Source of the DNA: CAYFKJ01 sp964343605
GTDB taxonomy: Bacteria; Pseudomonadota; Alphaproteobacteria; UBA2966
Length of the DNA stretch: 64,000 bases
Direction: 5' to 3'
NCBI GenBank assembly: GCA_964343605.1
Contig: CAYFKJ010000002.1
Span: forward strand, 434,001-498,000
The position numbers and the translations under genes were made by a program. A model generated the notes under the pieces. It was not told where the DNA came from, ran no database searches, and saw only the letters and a program-made list of their open reading frames with translations. This document shows, in pieces, positions 25,015-34,254 of this stretch. Each line of letters begins with the position of its first letter. Position 1 is the stretch's first letter.

Positions 25015-25466
25015 CCGAGGCGCTTTTCGAAAAAGAGGCTCATTTCGGAGTTCGGATAATCGGCGAAGGGGCCGGTCTCGACATATCCCGCGTCCAGGTA
25101 AAGGGCGCGGGCGGCGTCGAGCAGGCTGCCCGTTTCGAGAAACATACGCGCGATTCCCGCCGCCCGTGCGCGCTTTTCCAGCTCCGACAGGATGCGTCTT
25201 GCCACGCCTTTGCCGCGCGCGTGTTCATGGACGAACATGCGCTTGATTTCTGCCTGTTCGGCTGCGAAGGGCACGTAGGCGCCGCAACCGACGGGCTTGC
25301 CGTCCTGCCGAGCCATGAGAAAGACAGAGCCGGGTTTGGTCAGGGCATCCTCGTAGACGAGATGGTTCTGCTCCGGCGGAAACAGGGACTCCATAAGGGC
25401 GTCGCTGGCAGAGAAGAGCTCCCGGGCATCGGACTGGTTTGGCGTTTCCGCCTCGATCTCGATCAT
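25011..25466 (-). CDS. GNAT N-acetyltransferase
   Basis: 151-aa acetyltransferase of the small GNAT group. It has a clear acetyl-CoA loop in motif A (I-K-R-M-F-V-H-E-H-A-R-G-K-G-V-A-R-R-I-L), where the R/Q-x-x-G-x-G/A element is R-G-K-G-V-A, and a motif B ending in A-R-A-L-Y-L-D-A-G-Y. The order matches Acetyltransf_1 proteins of the PA4794/YafP sort that act on small amines or amino acids. Substrate unknown. Its last codons overlap the end of the selenoprotein gene on the other strand. Confidence 0.87.
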   Translation of the reverse strand: MIEIEAETPNQSDARELFSASDALMESLFPPEQNHLVYEDALTKPGSVFLMARQDGKPVGCGAYVPFAAEQAEIKRMFVHEHARGKGVARRILSELEKRARAAGIARMFLETGSLLDAARALYLDAGYVETGPFADYPNSEMSLFFEKRLG

Positions 25467-25494
25467 CTGGTGGTCTTGGAAGTCGGAGGTGCGG

Positions 25495-26127
25495 CTATTT
25501 GCCGGTTTTCGATTTCAGCTCGGTGATCAAATTCTTGAAGCCGCCGCCGCCGCGCCGAATGACGGAGGCGAATTCGTCGCGCTGGGTTATCGCCATGCTT
25601 ACCCCTTCGACGATAATGTCGACGATCTTCAAGTCGCCGCCGCGGTCCCGTACGCGCCAGTCGACCCTGATGGCGCCGCCCTTGGGCTGAACGATGCGGC
25701 TGTTGACGAGGGTATCCTTCTCGCTCGCTTTGCGGGAGCCGTCGACCTCGATCGTTTCCCCGGAATAGCCGCTGAACCGCGCGGCATATGTTTCGACGAT
25801 AAAATCGGTAAACAGGAGCTTGTATTCCTTGCGTTCGTCCTTGTTGGCCTTGCGCCAGTAACGGCCGACGACAAACCGGCTGAGGACATCGACGTCAAAG
25901 CCTTTTAGGAACAACCGCCTGAATTCCGATTTGCGGTTCGCGTCGCTCATAGTCTTATCGGCCAAGGCCTTGACGGCGCGATCTCCCAGATCGGTAACAA
26001 ATTCGGCAGCAGCGGAACTGTCGGCCTGCACCGGTTGGACAGCCAAGCCGAGCAACGATGCCGACAGCAGCGCCGTTGCGACCATTTTCAAACTCAAATG
26101 AACGAAGAATCTACGGCGATTGGGCAT
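25495..26127 (-). CDS. mlaC: MlaC-like phospholipid-binding ABC transporter auxiliary protein
   Basis: 210-aa periplasmic lipid carrier. A signal peptide (MPNRRRFF..., hydrophobic core VATALLSASLLGLAVQP, cut near VQAD) precedes the MlaC/Ttg2D fold (SEFRRLFLKGFDVDVLSRFVVGRYWRKA, then a beta-rich C-terminal half). MlaC ferries phospholipid across the periplasm between outer-membrane MlaA and the inner-membrane MlaFEDB transporter. ATG 26127 is preferred because it begins the signal peptide; the longer frame to 26190 adds an uncharacteristic tail. It lies just downstream of mlaA on the same strand; mlaDEF are not in this window. Confidence 0.88.
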   Translation of the reverse strand: MPNRRRFFVHLSLKMVATALLSASLLGLAVQPVQADSSAAAEFVTDLGDRAVKALADKTMSDANRKSEFRRLFLKGFDVDVLSRFVVGRYWRKANKDERKEYKLLFTDFIVETYAARFSGYSGETIEVDGSRKASEKDTLVNSRIVQPKGGAIRVDWRVRDRGGDLKIVDIIVEGVSMAITQRDEFASVIRRGGGGFKNLITELKSKTGK

Positions 26128-26209
26128 AATCGGGGCGGTGGACCGGTTCCAGCGGGTGCGTAAAAATTTTCCGGAGCAGTTTCGTGTCACCAGCGGGCGC
26201 CGTCAAGAA

Positions 26210-27043
26210 TTACTCGGACTTCAGGAAAGTTAATTTTCCGGTGTATTCATCGTCATCCAGATCGAACGAAATTTCCGGCATGGGGACCGTTGGCGCGGGG
26301 TTTCCGTTCCTGATTTCGTCGTTTCTCCGCTGGCGGTAGAGGCTGCGAACGGTGGCGTAAAGGTCGATCGCCGAGCGTTCGATCTCGTCCAATGTCTCGA
26401 TATTTCGCGACCTCGTATCGATCGCCCTGGCGCCTAAGCGAACCCAGCGGAGATTGGTGCGGTCGGCGTTGTCGAGGTAGTGATTGATCGGGTCGAGATA
26501 AAAATCGCCAACCAGACCGACGGTGTCGCGCACGGGCGACGGGCCGAAAAACGGCAATACCAGGTAGGGGCCTTCCGGGGCCCCCCAAACCGCCAGCGTC
26601 TGGCCGAAATCCTCACCATGGTGATCGATGCCTGACACGTCGAACAAGCCGCCCAGTCCGGCCACCGTATTGATGGCGAAGCGGCCCATGGTCTCGCCGG
26701 CGCGCTCGGGCTCACCTTGAAGGACATCATTGGTAAACACCAGCGGCGCTCTCAGGTTGTCGAGGAAATCACGCACCATGTTGCGGCCGGCTTCCGGCAG
26801 CACGGCCCGATAGCCCTCCGCCAGCGGCCGCAGCAGGGCGGTGTCGAAGGCCCTATTGAACTCGAAGACGGCGCGATTCATCGGTTCTAGGGGGTCGTTA
26901 ATGGCGGCGGCTTCCTTTTGCGCCTCTTCATCCGCCGGGACGGTCGCGCAGGAGGCCAGCACAAGGGCGCCGCCAAGAAGGATGCAGCGGCCCGTATTCC
27001 TCACCAAGGGTACCGGATCAAACAAAAAATCTATGAATCGTGC
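26210..27043 (-). CDS. mlaA: MlaA/VacJ outer-membrane lipoprotein
   Basis: About 277 aa. A lipobox L-A-S-C follows a hydrophobic stretch (CILLGGALVLASC), so the protein is lipid-anchored in the outer membrane. The MlaA signature is clear: D-P-L-E-P-M-N-R-A-V-F-E-F-N-R near the start, the D-F-L-D-N-L-R-A-P block, and G-P-Y-L-V-L-P-F-F-G-P-S-P-V-R-D-T-V-G. It removes misplaced phospholipid from the outer leaflet and passes it to MlaC. The start is unclear: GTG 27043, GTG near 27003 and TTG 27148 are all possible and none has a strong ribosome site. It is upstream of mlaC in the same direction. Confidence 0.88.
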   Translation of the reverse strand, partial: ARFIDFLFDPVPLVRNTGRCILLGGALVLASCATVPADEEAQKEAAAINDPLEPMNRAVFEFNRAFDTALLRPLAEGYRAVLPEAGRNMVRDFLDNLRAPLVFTNDVLQGEPERAGETMGRFAINTVAGLGGLFDVSGIDHHGEDFGQTLAVWGAPEGPYLVLPFFGPSPVRDTVGLVGDFYLDPINHYLDNADRTNLRWVRLGARAIDTRSRNIETLDEIERSAIDLYATVRSLYRQRRNDEIRNGNPAPTVPMPEISFDLDDDEYTGKLTFLKSE

Positions 27044-27463
27044 CACGGTCGCTGCGTCCCCTGATTCATCGAATAACCTAACAAAACTACCAAGCCCATC
27101 GGCCCGCCGCGCCTTCGCGTTAAGCCGGCGGGTAATTGCACCGGGCAAGCGGCGTCAGCCCTTTGGCAGTCGCGCACCCGTGATCCGGAACCAATTAAGC
27201 TGATTTCGTAGCACAGTCCCGGTCCGGACACCAGCAAGTGATGTAGAAAAGTCGCTATCAGTTACTAGGTGTTGCGATTTTGCCGCGCTTTGTGCCGAAC
27301 GGCCGGGGTTCCAGTATCGCCTGTCCCCGAATTTAAGCATAGACAAAACATAAAGATATGTTTATATCTCACTGTGATTTTCTCATCGACCTTGATCCGG
27401 CGTTCCTGATTGCCGGGACAGTCGATACCGCCGTTTTGGCATGAAAATGAGCTGAGCGACACC
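27044..27463. other. 420-base intergenic region between mlaA and the methionine-cycle operon
   Basis: Divergent promoter region, AT-rich near 27340-27380. Apart from the palindromic cluster annotated separately I see no gene. The lower limit depends on the uncertain mlaA start. Confidence 0.45.
27346..27369. promoter_or_regulatory. Overlapping palindromes, candidate ArsR-family operator
   Basis: Two perfect inverted repeats overlap here: AAACATA-AAGA-TATGTTT (27346-27363) and AGATAT-GTTT-ATATCT (27354-27369). The site is about 100 bases before the ArsR-methyltransferase start, in a locally AT-rich stretch. ArsR-family repressors bind such short palindromes near their own promoter, so autoregulation of this regulator and of metF-metH is inferred. 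Confidence 0.5.
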
Positions 27464-28414
27464 ATGGATGTGCTACTGAGCGGATTGCGGGCAGTTGCCG
27501 AACCGACGCGTTTACGGTTGTTGGCGTTGTGCGCTCACGCCGAGCTAACGGTAAGTGAACTTACGCAAATCCTCGGGCAGAGCCAGCCACGGGTATCGCG
27601 CCATCTCAAATTGCTTTGCGAGGCTGGCGTGCTCGACCGTCACCGGGAAGGAACATGGGCGTTCTACAGGCTGTCCGGCAATGGTGAATGCGCTCATCTC
27701 GGACGAACTCTCGTCGACCTGATTCCCAGCGACGATGAAATGTTGGCTCGCGATCTCGGCCGCCTGGAAAACGTCAAACGCGTCCGCGCCGAGGCCGCCG
27801 CCGAGTATTTCCGGGCAAACGCCAAGAAATGGAATGAAATCAGATCCTTGCATGTCCCGGAAGAGGAGGTGGAGCAGGCCCTGCTGCACTTGTTCGAGAG
27901 CATTGAAATATTGGAATTTCTTGATATCGGCACGGGAACGGGTAGGGTGCTCGAATTGTTCGGACCGCGAATCAAGAACGGCGTGGGCGTCGACCTCTCG
28001 CCAGAAATGCTGACTGTGGCCAGGGCCGCATTGCAGGATGCCAACCTGCCAAATTGCCAGGTCCGGCAAGCCGACATGTACAATCTGCCCATCGGCGAAA
28101 ATTCGGTTGACGGCATCACTCTCCACCAGGTGCTCCATTATGCCGACGATCCGGCGGCGGTGATTGCCGAGGGCGGCCGGACACTGCGTCCGGGCGGGCG
28201 TCTGGTCTTGGTTGATTTTGCACCGCACGATCTTGAATCGCTGCGCGAGGAACACGCTCACAGGCGCCTTGGATTTGAGGACGCCGAAGTTGAAAACTGG
28301 TTCAATGCCGCCGGTTTGAAGCCTGAACCACCGATCTATCTCGAAGGCGATCCCCTGACCGTCGTGCTCTGGCCGGCGATCGCGAGGGAGCAAGGCGGAA
28401 AGGCTGCGGCATGA
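27464..28414 (+). CDS. ArsR-family regulator fused to SAM-dependent methyltransferase domain
   Basis: 316-aa protein. Residues 1-90 form an ArsR winged helix (VAEPTRLRLLALC, recognition helix QSQPRVSRHLKLLCEAG). Residues about 140-300 form a class I methyltransferase (F-L-D-I-G-T-G-T-G-R-V, then VDLSPEML and DFAPHDLES). Because metF starts inside its stop codon and metH follows, the fold probably serves as a SAM or SAH sensor rather than as an enzyme, like the SahR type of methionine regulators; whether it is still catalytic is unknown. ATG 27464 is used; a frame start at 27410 is unlikely. Palindromes upstream are the probable operator. Confidence 0.85.
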   Translation: MDVLLSGLRAVAEPTRLRLLALCAHAELTVSELTQILGQSQPRVSRHLKLLCEAGVLDRHREGTWAFYRLSGNGECAHLGRTLVDLIPSDDEMLARDLGRLENVKRVRAEAAAEYFRANAKKWNEIRSLHVPEEEVEQALLHLFESIEILEFLDIGTGTGRVLELFGPRIKNGVGVDLSPEMLTVARAALQDANLPNCQVRQADMYNLPIGENSVDGITLHQVLHYADDPAAVIAEGGRTLRPGGRLVLVDFAPHDLESLREEHAHRRLGFEDAEVENWFNAAGLKPEPPIYLEGDPLTVVLWPAIAREQGGKAAA

Positions 28415-29361
28415 GCGATTTGGACCGGACCCAGCCGTCGCCGCCCAGCGCGGCCGAAGCCGCCCGCCTTCAGAGCAGGAATCTTTCGGTGAGTTTTGAA
28501 TTTTTTCCGCCGAAAGACGAAAAAGCCGAGGCTACACTTTGGAAGACGGTTAAACGCCTCGAACCTCTGGCCCCGGCCTTCGTTTCGGTCACCTATGGAG
28601 CCGGTGGCTCCACCCGCGACCGCACTCACGCCATCGTCAAACGGATCGTCCACGAAACCTCCCTTGTTCCGGCGGCACATCTCACGTGCGTCGGTGCCAC
28701 TCAGGACGAAGTCGACGGTGTGGCGCGAGATTACCTTGAGGCCGGTGTTCGGCACATCGTGGCACTGCGCGGCGATCCGCCGGACGGCAGCGATAGCTAC
28801 CGGCCCCATCCGGGGGGATACGATCATGCCGTAGACCTGGTAAAGGGACTTCGAAAGCTGGCTGATTTCGAGCTCTCCGTGGCGGCCTATCCGGAGGTCC
28901 ATCCCGAGGCGCCCAGCGCGGATTTCGATCTCGATAATCTCAAGCGCAAGATCGACGCCGGAGCCACTCGCGCTATTACCCAGTTTTTCTTTGAAACGGA
29001 CACTTATCTGCGGTTCGTCGAGCGAGTAAGGGCCGCCGGTATCGATATTCCCATCGTGCCGGGCATCCTTCCGGTGACAAATTTCCGCCAGGTCGTGCGT
29101 TTTGCCGGCATGTGTGGCGCCGCGATCCCGAAATGGATGCACCGGACGTTCGAGAAACTCGATGACGAGCCCGAAACGCGCAAACTCGTCGCCGCCATGG
29201 TGGCGTCCGAACAATGCCGCAGCCTGGTTGCCGCGGGAGTCACCGACTTTCACTTTTACACCCTGAACCGGGCGGAACTGAGCTACGCCATCTGCCTCAA
29301 TCTGGGACTTCATCCGGTCGGCTATCCGGCCACCTTCAACGACTCCGGCGTCGCCGTATAG
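28411..29361 (+). CDS. metF: 5,10-methylenetetrahydrofolate reductase
   Basis: 316-aa flavoprotein that makes 5-methyl-THF for MetH. The barrel shows S-F-E-F-F-P-P-K at the N-terminus (with the catalytic glutamate), V-T-Y-G-A-G-G-S, L-T-C-V-G-A-T, and A-L-R-G-D-P-P for FAD/folate contact. Length and order are standard. ATG 28411 overlaps the regulator stop (ATGA), which couples translation. The enzyme acts in the cytosol as the step before methionine synthase, encoded next in the operon. Confidence 0.96.
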   Translation: MSDLDRTQPSPPSAAEAARLQSRNLSVSFEFFPPKDEKAEATLWKTVKRLEPLAPAFVSVTYGAGGSTRDRTHAIVKRIVHETSLVPAAHLTCVGATQDEVDGVARDYLEAGVRHIVALRGDPPDGSDSYRPHPGGYDHAVDLVKGLRKLADFELSVAAYPEVHPEAPSADFDLDNLKRKIDAGATRAITQFFFETDTYLRFVERVRAAGIDIPIVPGILPVTNFRQVVRFAGMCGAAIPKWMHRTFEKLDDEPETRKLVAAMVASEQCRSLVAAGVTDFHFYTLNRAELSYAICLNLGLHPVGYPATFNDSGVAV

Positions 29362-29381
29362 TAATTATCAAGAGCTTATTC

Positions 29382-32300
29382 ATGCCCGACATACTTGATC
29401 ATCTCCGCGACCACGTCCTTTTGTGCGACGGCGCCATGGGCACCCAGACCCATGCCCGCGATCTGGACCTGGAGCGCGATTTCATGGGCAAGGAGAACTG
29501 TCCGGAAGCCCTGATAATCGCCCGACCGGATGTCGTCCGCGATATTCACGCAGGCTACCTGGCCGCCGGTGCCGATATGGTTCAGACCAATACCTTCGGC
29601 GGCTCACCACTTACTCTGGCGGAATTCGATCTTGAAGACAGGACCTTCGAAATCAACAGATCGGCGGCGGAACTCGCGCGCGAGGCCATTGCGGAGTTCG
29701 CTTCCGACGGCAGGGACCGTTTCGTTCTGGGTTCCGTCGGTCCGGGCACGCGCCTGCCGACGCTCGGCCATGTCGACTATCAGGCTTTGGAGGAAGCCCT
29801 CGCCGTTCAATGCGGCGGGCTGGAAGCCGGCGGTATCGACGCCTTTCTCATTGAAACCTGCCAGGACACGCTGCAGATCAAAGCCGCTGTCAACGCTGCC
29901 AAAAAAGCGCGTGCCGACGCCGGTAGAAACGTACCGATTTTCGTACAGGTGACCGTCGAAACCACGGGAACGCTATTGGTGGGCTCGGATATCGCCGCCG
30001 CGGCGACGGTGTTGCATGCCCTGGATATCGATTCGCTCGGCCTAAACTGCGCCACCGGGCCGCAGGAAATGGCGGAGCACGTGAAGTGGCTGAGCGAAAA
30101 CTGGCCGGGTTTCATCTCGGTTCAACCCAATGCCGGATTGCCGGAGCTTGTGGATGGACAAACGCATTATCCCCTGGGTCCGGACGAGATCGCCAAGTGG
30201 CTGGAGCGCTTCGTTGCCGAGGACGGCATCAACGTGGTGGGTGGCTGCTGCGGCACCACGCCGAACCATACCGCAGCTATCGACGCCATGCTCAAGAGCC
30301 AGAACGGCGCCCGCCGGCCGACACCCGTGAAACGGTCGCAGCACTGGGTGCCCTCCGTTGCGTCGCTGTATTCCCAGGTCCCGCTGCGGCAGGAAAATGC
30401 CTGGCTGGCCATCGGCGAACGCTGCAATGCCAACGGCTCGAAGAAATTCCGACAACTGCTGGCGGCCGAAGACTGGGATGCCTGCATCGCCATCGGCCGC
30501 GAACAGGTCAAGGAGGGCTCCCACACGCTGGACATCTGCACGGCCTATGTCGGCCGGGACGAAGTGGGCGACATGTCGGAAGTGGTGAGCCGCATGCGCG
30601 GTGCCGCGCAGGCGCCGCTGGTGATCGATTCGACGGAACTGCCCGTTCTGGAGGCTGCCCTGGCCCTCTACGGCGGTAAGGCGATCGTCAATTCCATCAA
30701 CTTCGAGGACGGCGAGGAGCCGGCGGCGAAGCGCCTTGAACTGGCCAAGCGGTTCGGGGCGGCCGTTATTGCATTGACCATCGACGAAGACGGCATGGCC
30801 AAGGATCGGGAGGGCAAACTGCGAGTTGCCCGGCGGCTCTACGATTTTGCCGTCAACAAGCACGGTTTGCCGCCGGAAGATCTGATGTTCGATCCGCTGA
30901 CCTTCACCATCTGCACCGGCAACGTCGATGATCGGCGGCTGGCACTGGAAACCCTGGAGGCGATTGAGGATTTGTCGGCGGAATTCCCCCGCAGCCAGAT
31001 CATCCTTGGTCTGTCGAACGTTTCGTTCGGACTGAATCTGCCGGCGCGTCACGTCCTGAATTCTGTGTTCCTGGAACACGCGCTCCGGCGCGGCATGACC
31101 GGCGCCATCGTCCACGTTTCGAAGATCACGGCCTTTCACGGCATCCCCGAAGAGGAACGCCTCGTCGCCGAGGACCTCATTTTCAACCGCCGCGGCGCCG
31201 AAGGCGAGGGCGGCAAGGGCGACGCCGATTACGATCCGTTGCATTCCTACATCGCCATGTTCGAGGATCGTAAGGCTAAGGACAGCGGTCCAAAGGAACG
31301 ACCCGAGAATGTGGAGGACCGGCTCAAGCAGCGCATCGTCGAGGGCGACCGCCAGGGATTGGATGCCGATCTGGAAGAAGCGCTGGAGAGCTACCAGCCG
31401 CTCGAAATCGTCAACGAACATCTGCTGGACGGCATGAAAGTCGTCGGCGAACTGTTCGGTTCGGGCCAGATGCAATTGCCCTTCGTGCTGCAGTCGGCGG
31501 AAACCATGAAGGCCGCTGTCTCGTTCCTCGAACCCTACATGGAAAAAGTGGAGGGTCAGGAGAAGGGCACCATCGTCCTGGCCACAGTCAAGGGGGATGT
31601 CCACGACATCGGCAAGAACCTGGTCGACATTATCCTGACCAACAATGGCTACCGGGTCGTCAATCTCGGTATCAAGCAGCCGATCGCGGCGATCATGGAT
31701 GCCGCCCGCGAGCACGAGGCCGACGCCGTCGGCATGTCAGGCTTGTTGGTAAAATCGACCGTGATCATGCGGGAAAACCTGCAGGAACTGACGCGCGAGG
31801 GCATGGACGTGCCAGTCATGCTGGGCGGGGCCGCACTGACCCGGCGCTACGTCGAGGAAGACTGCACAGCGGCCTACGGCACCGGCCGCGTCGCATACGC
31901 CAAGGACGCCTTTGACGGCTTGGCCATGATGGATCGCATCACGTCCGGTTCCTTTGACGACCACGTTGCCCAGGCGGCTGACGACCGGGCGGCCAAGCCC
32001 AAGTCGAACAAACGCATCGGCGGTCCCAGCGAGGCGCCGGCGGAGCGGCCCATCGATCTCGAGGAAATCAAACTGCGGCGGGAGGAGCTTTCGCGCGACA
32101 TCGACGTTCCGAAGCCGCCGTTCTGGGGTGCGCGCGTCGTCGACCGGGTCGAGTTGGAGGCCCTCGTCCCCTACCTCAACGAAACCATGCTCTATCAGTT
32201 CCATTGGGGTTTTCGCAAAGCGGGCCGCGACCGGGCCGAATTTACGGCCTGGGCCGAGAAGGAGGTCCGCCCCATCATGCAGCGCATGGTCGAAACCTGC

Positions 32301-32897
32301 ATTGCCGAGAACATTCTCCGCCCCCAGGCGGTCTACGGCTACTGGCAGGCTGCGGCGGAGGGCAACGACCTCATCTTATTCGAGGAAGACGGCGTGAACG
32401 AGGCAGCGAGGTTCACGCTGCCGCGGCAAAATCGCGATAGCGGCCTTTGTATTGCGGATTTCGTCCGGGACGTGGGCTCCAACGTCCGCGACGTCATCGG
32501 TTTGCAGGTCGTGACCATGGGGCAGCACGCCTCTGACGTGGCGCGCGAATGGTTCGAGGACGACCGCTATCAGGACTACCTTTACCTTCACGGCCTCGGC
32601 GTCGAGATGGCCGAGGCCCTGGCCGAATACACCCACCGGCGTATCCGCGGCGAGCTCGGTTTTTCCCACGTCGACGACCGCGACATGTCGAAAATGCTCA
32701 AGCAGGGATACCAGGGCGCGCGCTATTCGTTCGGCTATCCGGCCTGTCCCAATCTGGCCGATCAGCACGCCCTTTTGGAACTGCTGGATGCCGGGAAGAT
32801 CGGCCTGGAGATGGGGGAGGAGGACCAACTCCATCCGGAGCAATCGACCTCGGCGATCGTCCTGCACCATCCGCAGGCGAAGTATTTTTCGATGTAG
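29382..32897 (+). CDS. metH: Cobalamin-dependent methionine synthase
   Basis: 1171-aa full-length enzyme with all four modules. The homocysteine-binding domain (1-320) has the zinc cysteines in GLNC (about 219) and G-G-C-C-G-T-T-P (about 288-289). The pterin-binding domain is about 345-610 (W-L-A-I-G-E-R-C-N-A-N-G-S-K-K-F). The cobalamin domain (640-890) has D-V-H-D-I-G-K-N with the cobalt-ligand histidine H741. The SAM-dependent reactivation domain (920-1171) holds RxxxGY-type residues in YSFGYPACPNL. It joins methyl-THF and homocysteine to methionine and THF. ATG 29382 lies 20 bases after metF; an earlier frame from 29214 lies inside metF. It needs B12. Confidence 0.97.
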   Translation: MPDILDHLRDHVLLCDGAMGTQTHARDLDLERDFMGKENCPEALIIARPDVVRDIHAGYLAAGADMVQTNTFGGSPLTLAEFDLEDRTFEINRSAAELAREAIAEFASDGRDRFVLGSVGPGTRLPTLGHVDYQALEEALAVQCGGLEAGGIDAFLIETCQDTLQIKAAVNAAKKARADAGRNVPIFVQVTVETTGTLLVGSDIAAAATVLHALDIDSLGLNCATGPQEMAEHVKWLSENWPGFISVQPNAGLPELVDGQTHYPLGPDEIAKWLERFVAEDGINVVGGCCGTTPNHTAAIDAMLKSQNGARRPTPVKRSQHWVPSVASLYSQVPLRQENAWLAIGERCNANGSKKFRQLLAAEDWDACIAIGREQVKEGSHTLDICTAYVGRDEVGDMSEVVSRMRGAAQAPLVIDSTELPVLEAALALYGGKAIVNSINFEDGEEPAAKRLELAKRFGAAVIALTIDEDGMAKDREGKLRVARRLYDFAVNKHGLPPEDLMFDPLTFTICTGNVDDRRLALETLEAIEDLSAEFPRSQIILGLSNVSFGLNLPARHVLNSVFLEHALRRGMTGAIVHVSKITAFHGIPEEERLVAEDLIFNRRGAEGEGGKGDADYDPLHSYIAMFEDRKAKDSGPKERPENVEDRLKQRIVEGDRQGLDADLEEALESYQPLEIVNEHLLDGMKVVGELFGSGQMQLPFVLQSAETMKAAVSFLEPYMEKVEGQEKGTIVLATVKGDVHDIGKNLVDIILTNNGYRVVNLGIKQPIAAIMDAAREHEADAVGMSGLLVKSTVIMRENLQELTREGMDVPVMLGGAALTRRYVEEDCTAAYGTGRVAYAKDAFDGLAMMDRITSGSFDDHVAQAADDRAAKPKSNKRIGGPSEAPAERPIDLEEIKLRREELSRDIDVPKPPFWGARVVDRVELEALVPYLNETMLYQFHWGFRKAGRDRAEFTAWAEKEVRPIMQRMVETCIAENILRPQAVYGYWQAAAEGNDLILFEEDGVNEAARFTLPRQNRDSGLCIADFVRDVGSNVRDVIGLQVVTMGQHASDVAREWFEDDRYQDYLYLHGLGVEMAEALAEYTHRRIRGELGFSHVDDRDMSKMLKQGYQGARYSFGYPACPNLADQHALLELLDAGKIGLEMGEEDQLHPEQSTSAIVLHHPQAKYFSM

Positions 32898-32911
32898 GGA
32901 ATTTCGCATTT

Positions 32912-33029
32912 CGTCATTCCGGAATTTGCAAAGCAAATATCCGGAATCCATGCCTGAGCGCTCGAATTTCGTGAGCGCCGAGAAAGCGGAGGAACGACGG
33001 CATGGATTCCCGCCAGCGCGTGAATGACG
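32912..33029. repeat. REP/MITE-like palindromic element
   Basis: A 118-base element between convergent genes. The outer ends are CGTCATTC (32912-32919) and GAATGACG (33022-33029), and inside lies GGAATCCATGCC (32943-32954) with its complement GGCATGGATTCC (32999-33010). The half between the arms could fold into a long hairpin. Such short palindromic units are scattered in many alphaproteobacterial genomes and are usually non-autonomous. I see one copy in this window. It may also act as a terminator for metH. Confidence 0.65.
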
Positions 33030-33043
33030 GCAGAGAATATTCC

Positions 33044-33739
33044 CTACCAGGGCAATTCGGTGCCGTCGTAGTTGAAGAACTTGCCGGTGTCAGAAAGCCG
33101 AAGCTGATAGAAAAGCGTACGCAGGGCACCGACGCTTTCCGCTTTGGACAAGGTGGCGCCCTCGCCGCCCATATCGGTACGCACCCAGCCGGGATGCACG
33201 GCGACGACGGTCGTGCCTTGAGGCTTCAATTCCAGGGACAGACACCGCGTTACCATGTTCAAGGCCGATTTCGAGGACCGGTAGATCAGCGAGCCGCCCG
33301 ATGTCGTATCGGCGACCGAACCCATGCGGCTTGAAATCATCACGACGAGCTGCAGGTAGCTGCCCGCCACATGCTCGGCGAAGGCTTCCGTCACCATGGT
33401 TGGGCCGAATACGTTGGTACGCATGGTCTGCGCCCAGCTCTCGTAATCCATGGAGCCGAGCCCGACCTCGCGATTGCCGCTGATGCCGGAATTGTTGATC
33501 AGGATATCGATTTCCTCGCCGGCCAGGTCAGCCGCCACGGCATTGACGCTTTTGTGGTCGTCGACGTCCATGGGATGCACCGACAAGTTGACGCCGGGCG
33601 AGGCGGCCAGCGCGTTCAATTCGTCCGCCTTTTTCGGGTCGCGGCAGCAGGCGTAAACCCGCCAGCCGTCGTCGGCATACTGCCGGGCGAATTCGAAGCC
33701 GAGGCCGCGACCGGCCCCCGTAATAAGAACAGAATCCAT
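33044..33739 (-). CDS. Short-chain dehydrogenase, C-factor-like SDR
   Basis: 231-aa cytosolic oxidoreductase. The cofactor loop is T-G-A-G-R-G-L-G, N-N-S-G-I-S follows as the NNAG-type motif, the catalytic serine is in MISSRMGS, and the Y-x-x-x-K pair is intact in I-Y-R-S-S-K. The pattern (GLGSMDYESWAQTMRTNVFG) resembles the CsgA/C-factor and sniffer branch of SDRs. The substrate is unknown. It converges with metH, with the palindromic repeat between them, and is divergent from phhB. Confidence 0.87.
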   Translation of the reverse strand: MDSVLITGAGRGLGFEFARQYADDGWRVYACCRDPKKADELNALAASPGVNLSVHPMDVDDHKSVNAVAADLAGEEIDILINNSGISGNREVGLGSMDYESWAQTMRTNVFGPTMVTEAFAEHVAGSYLQLVVMISSRMGSVADTTSGGSLIYRSSKSALNMVTRCLSLELKPQGTTVVAVHPGWVRTDMGGEGATLSKAESVGALRTLFYQLRLSDTGKFFNYDGTELPW

Positions 33740-33910
33740 AACTGACTTTGGTGGTTGAAAGTTCCGCTTGGGCGGCGCGCCGCCTATTGTTCCCAGGCGT
33801 TACGATAGCGTCCGCGAAGGTGCCGGTCCAGAACAAGAGATGGACGGCTTGAGACTTGCGCGTTACGTGCTATATCCGTCGCATCAGGAATAATTTGAGG
33901 GGGCAATATC

Positions 33911-34237
33911 ATGAGCTTGACCGAAAAAGTATGCGTGCCGTGTCAAGGCGGAATCCCGCCGTTGACACGCGACGAGGCGGAAGTATATGCGCGGGAAACG
34001 CCGGACTGGACTCTCTCCGAAGACGCCACCCGCATCATGCGCCAGTTCGCATTTGATAACTTCGCGGCGGCGTTCGAGTTCGTCGACCGCGTCGGCAAGC
34101 TGGCCGAGGCTGAGGGCCATCACCCCGACATTTCCTTTGGATGGGGCTATGCCGATATCATTATTTTTACACACAAAATCAAAGGCTTACACGAAAACGA
34201 CTTTATCCTTGCGGCCAAGATCGACAATCTGACGTAA
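33911..34237 (+). CDS. phhB: 4a-hydroxytetrahydrobiopterin dehydratase (pterin-4a-carbinolamine dehydratase)
   Basis: 108-aa protein of standard length. The active-site signature E-x-x-x-H-H-P-D (LAEAEGHHPDISF) provides two catalytic histidines, with a third in THKIKGL and the closing L-H-E-N-D-F-I-L-A-A-K-I-D. It removes water from 4a-hydroxy-pterin to recycle the cofactor of phenylalanine hydroxylase, or serves pterin-dependent steps such as molybdopterin formation in bacteria lacking the hydroxylase. No phhA is nearby. ATG 33911 has a weak GGGGGC site. Confidence 0.93.
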   Translation: MSLTEKVCVPCQGGIPPLTRDEAEVYARETPDWTLSEDATRIMRQFAFDNFAAAFEFVDRVGKLAEAEGHHPDISFGWGYADIIIFTHKIKGLHENDFILAAKIDNLT

Positions 34238-34254
34238 AGACTGGTCGAGGCCGG

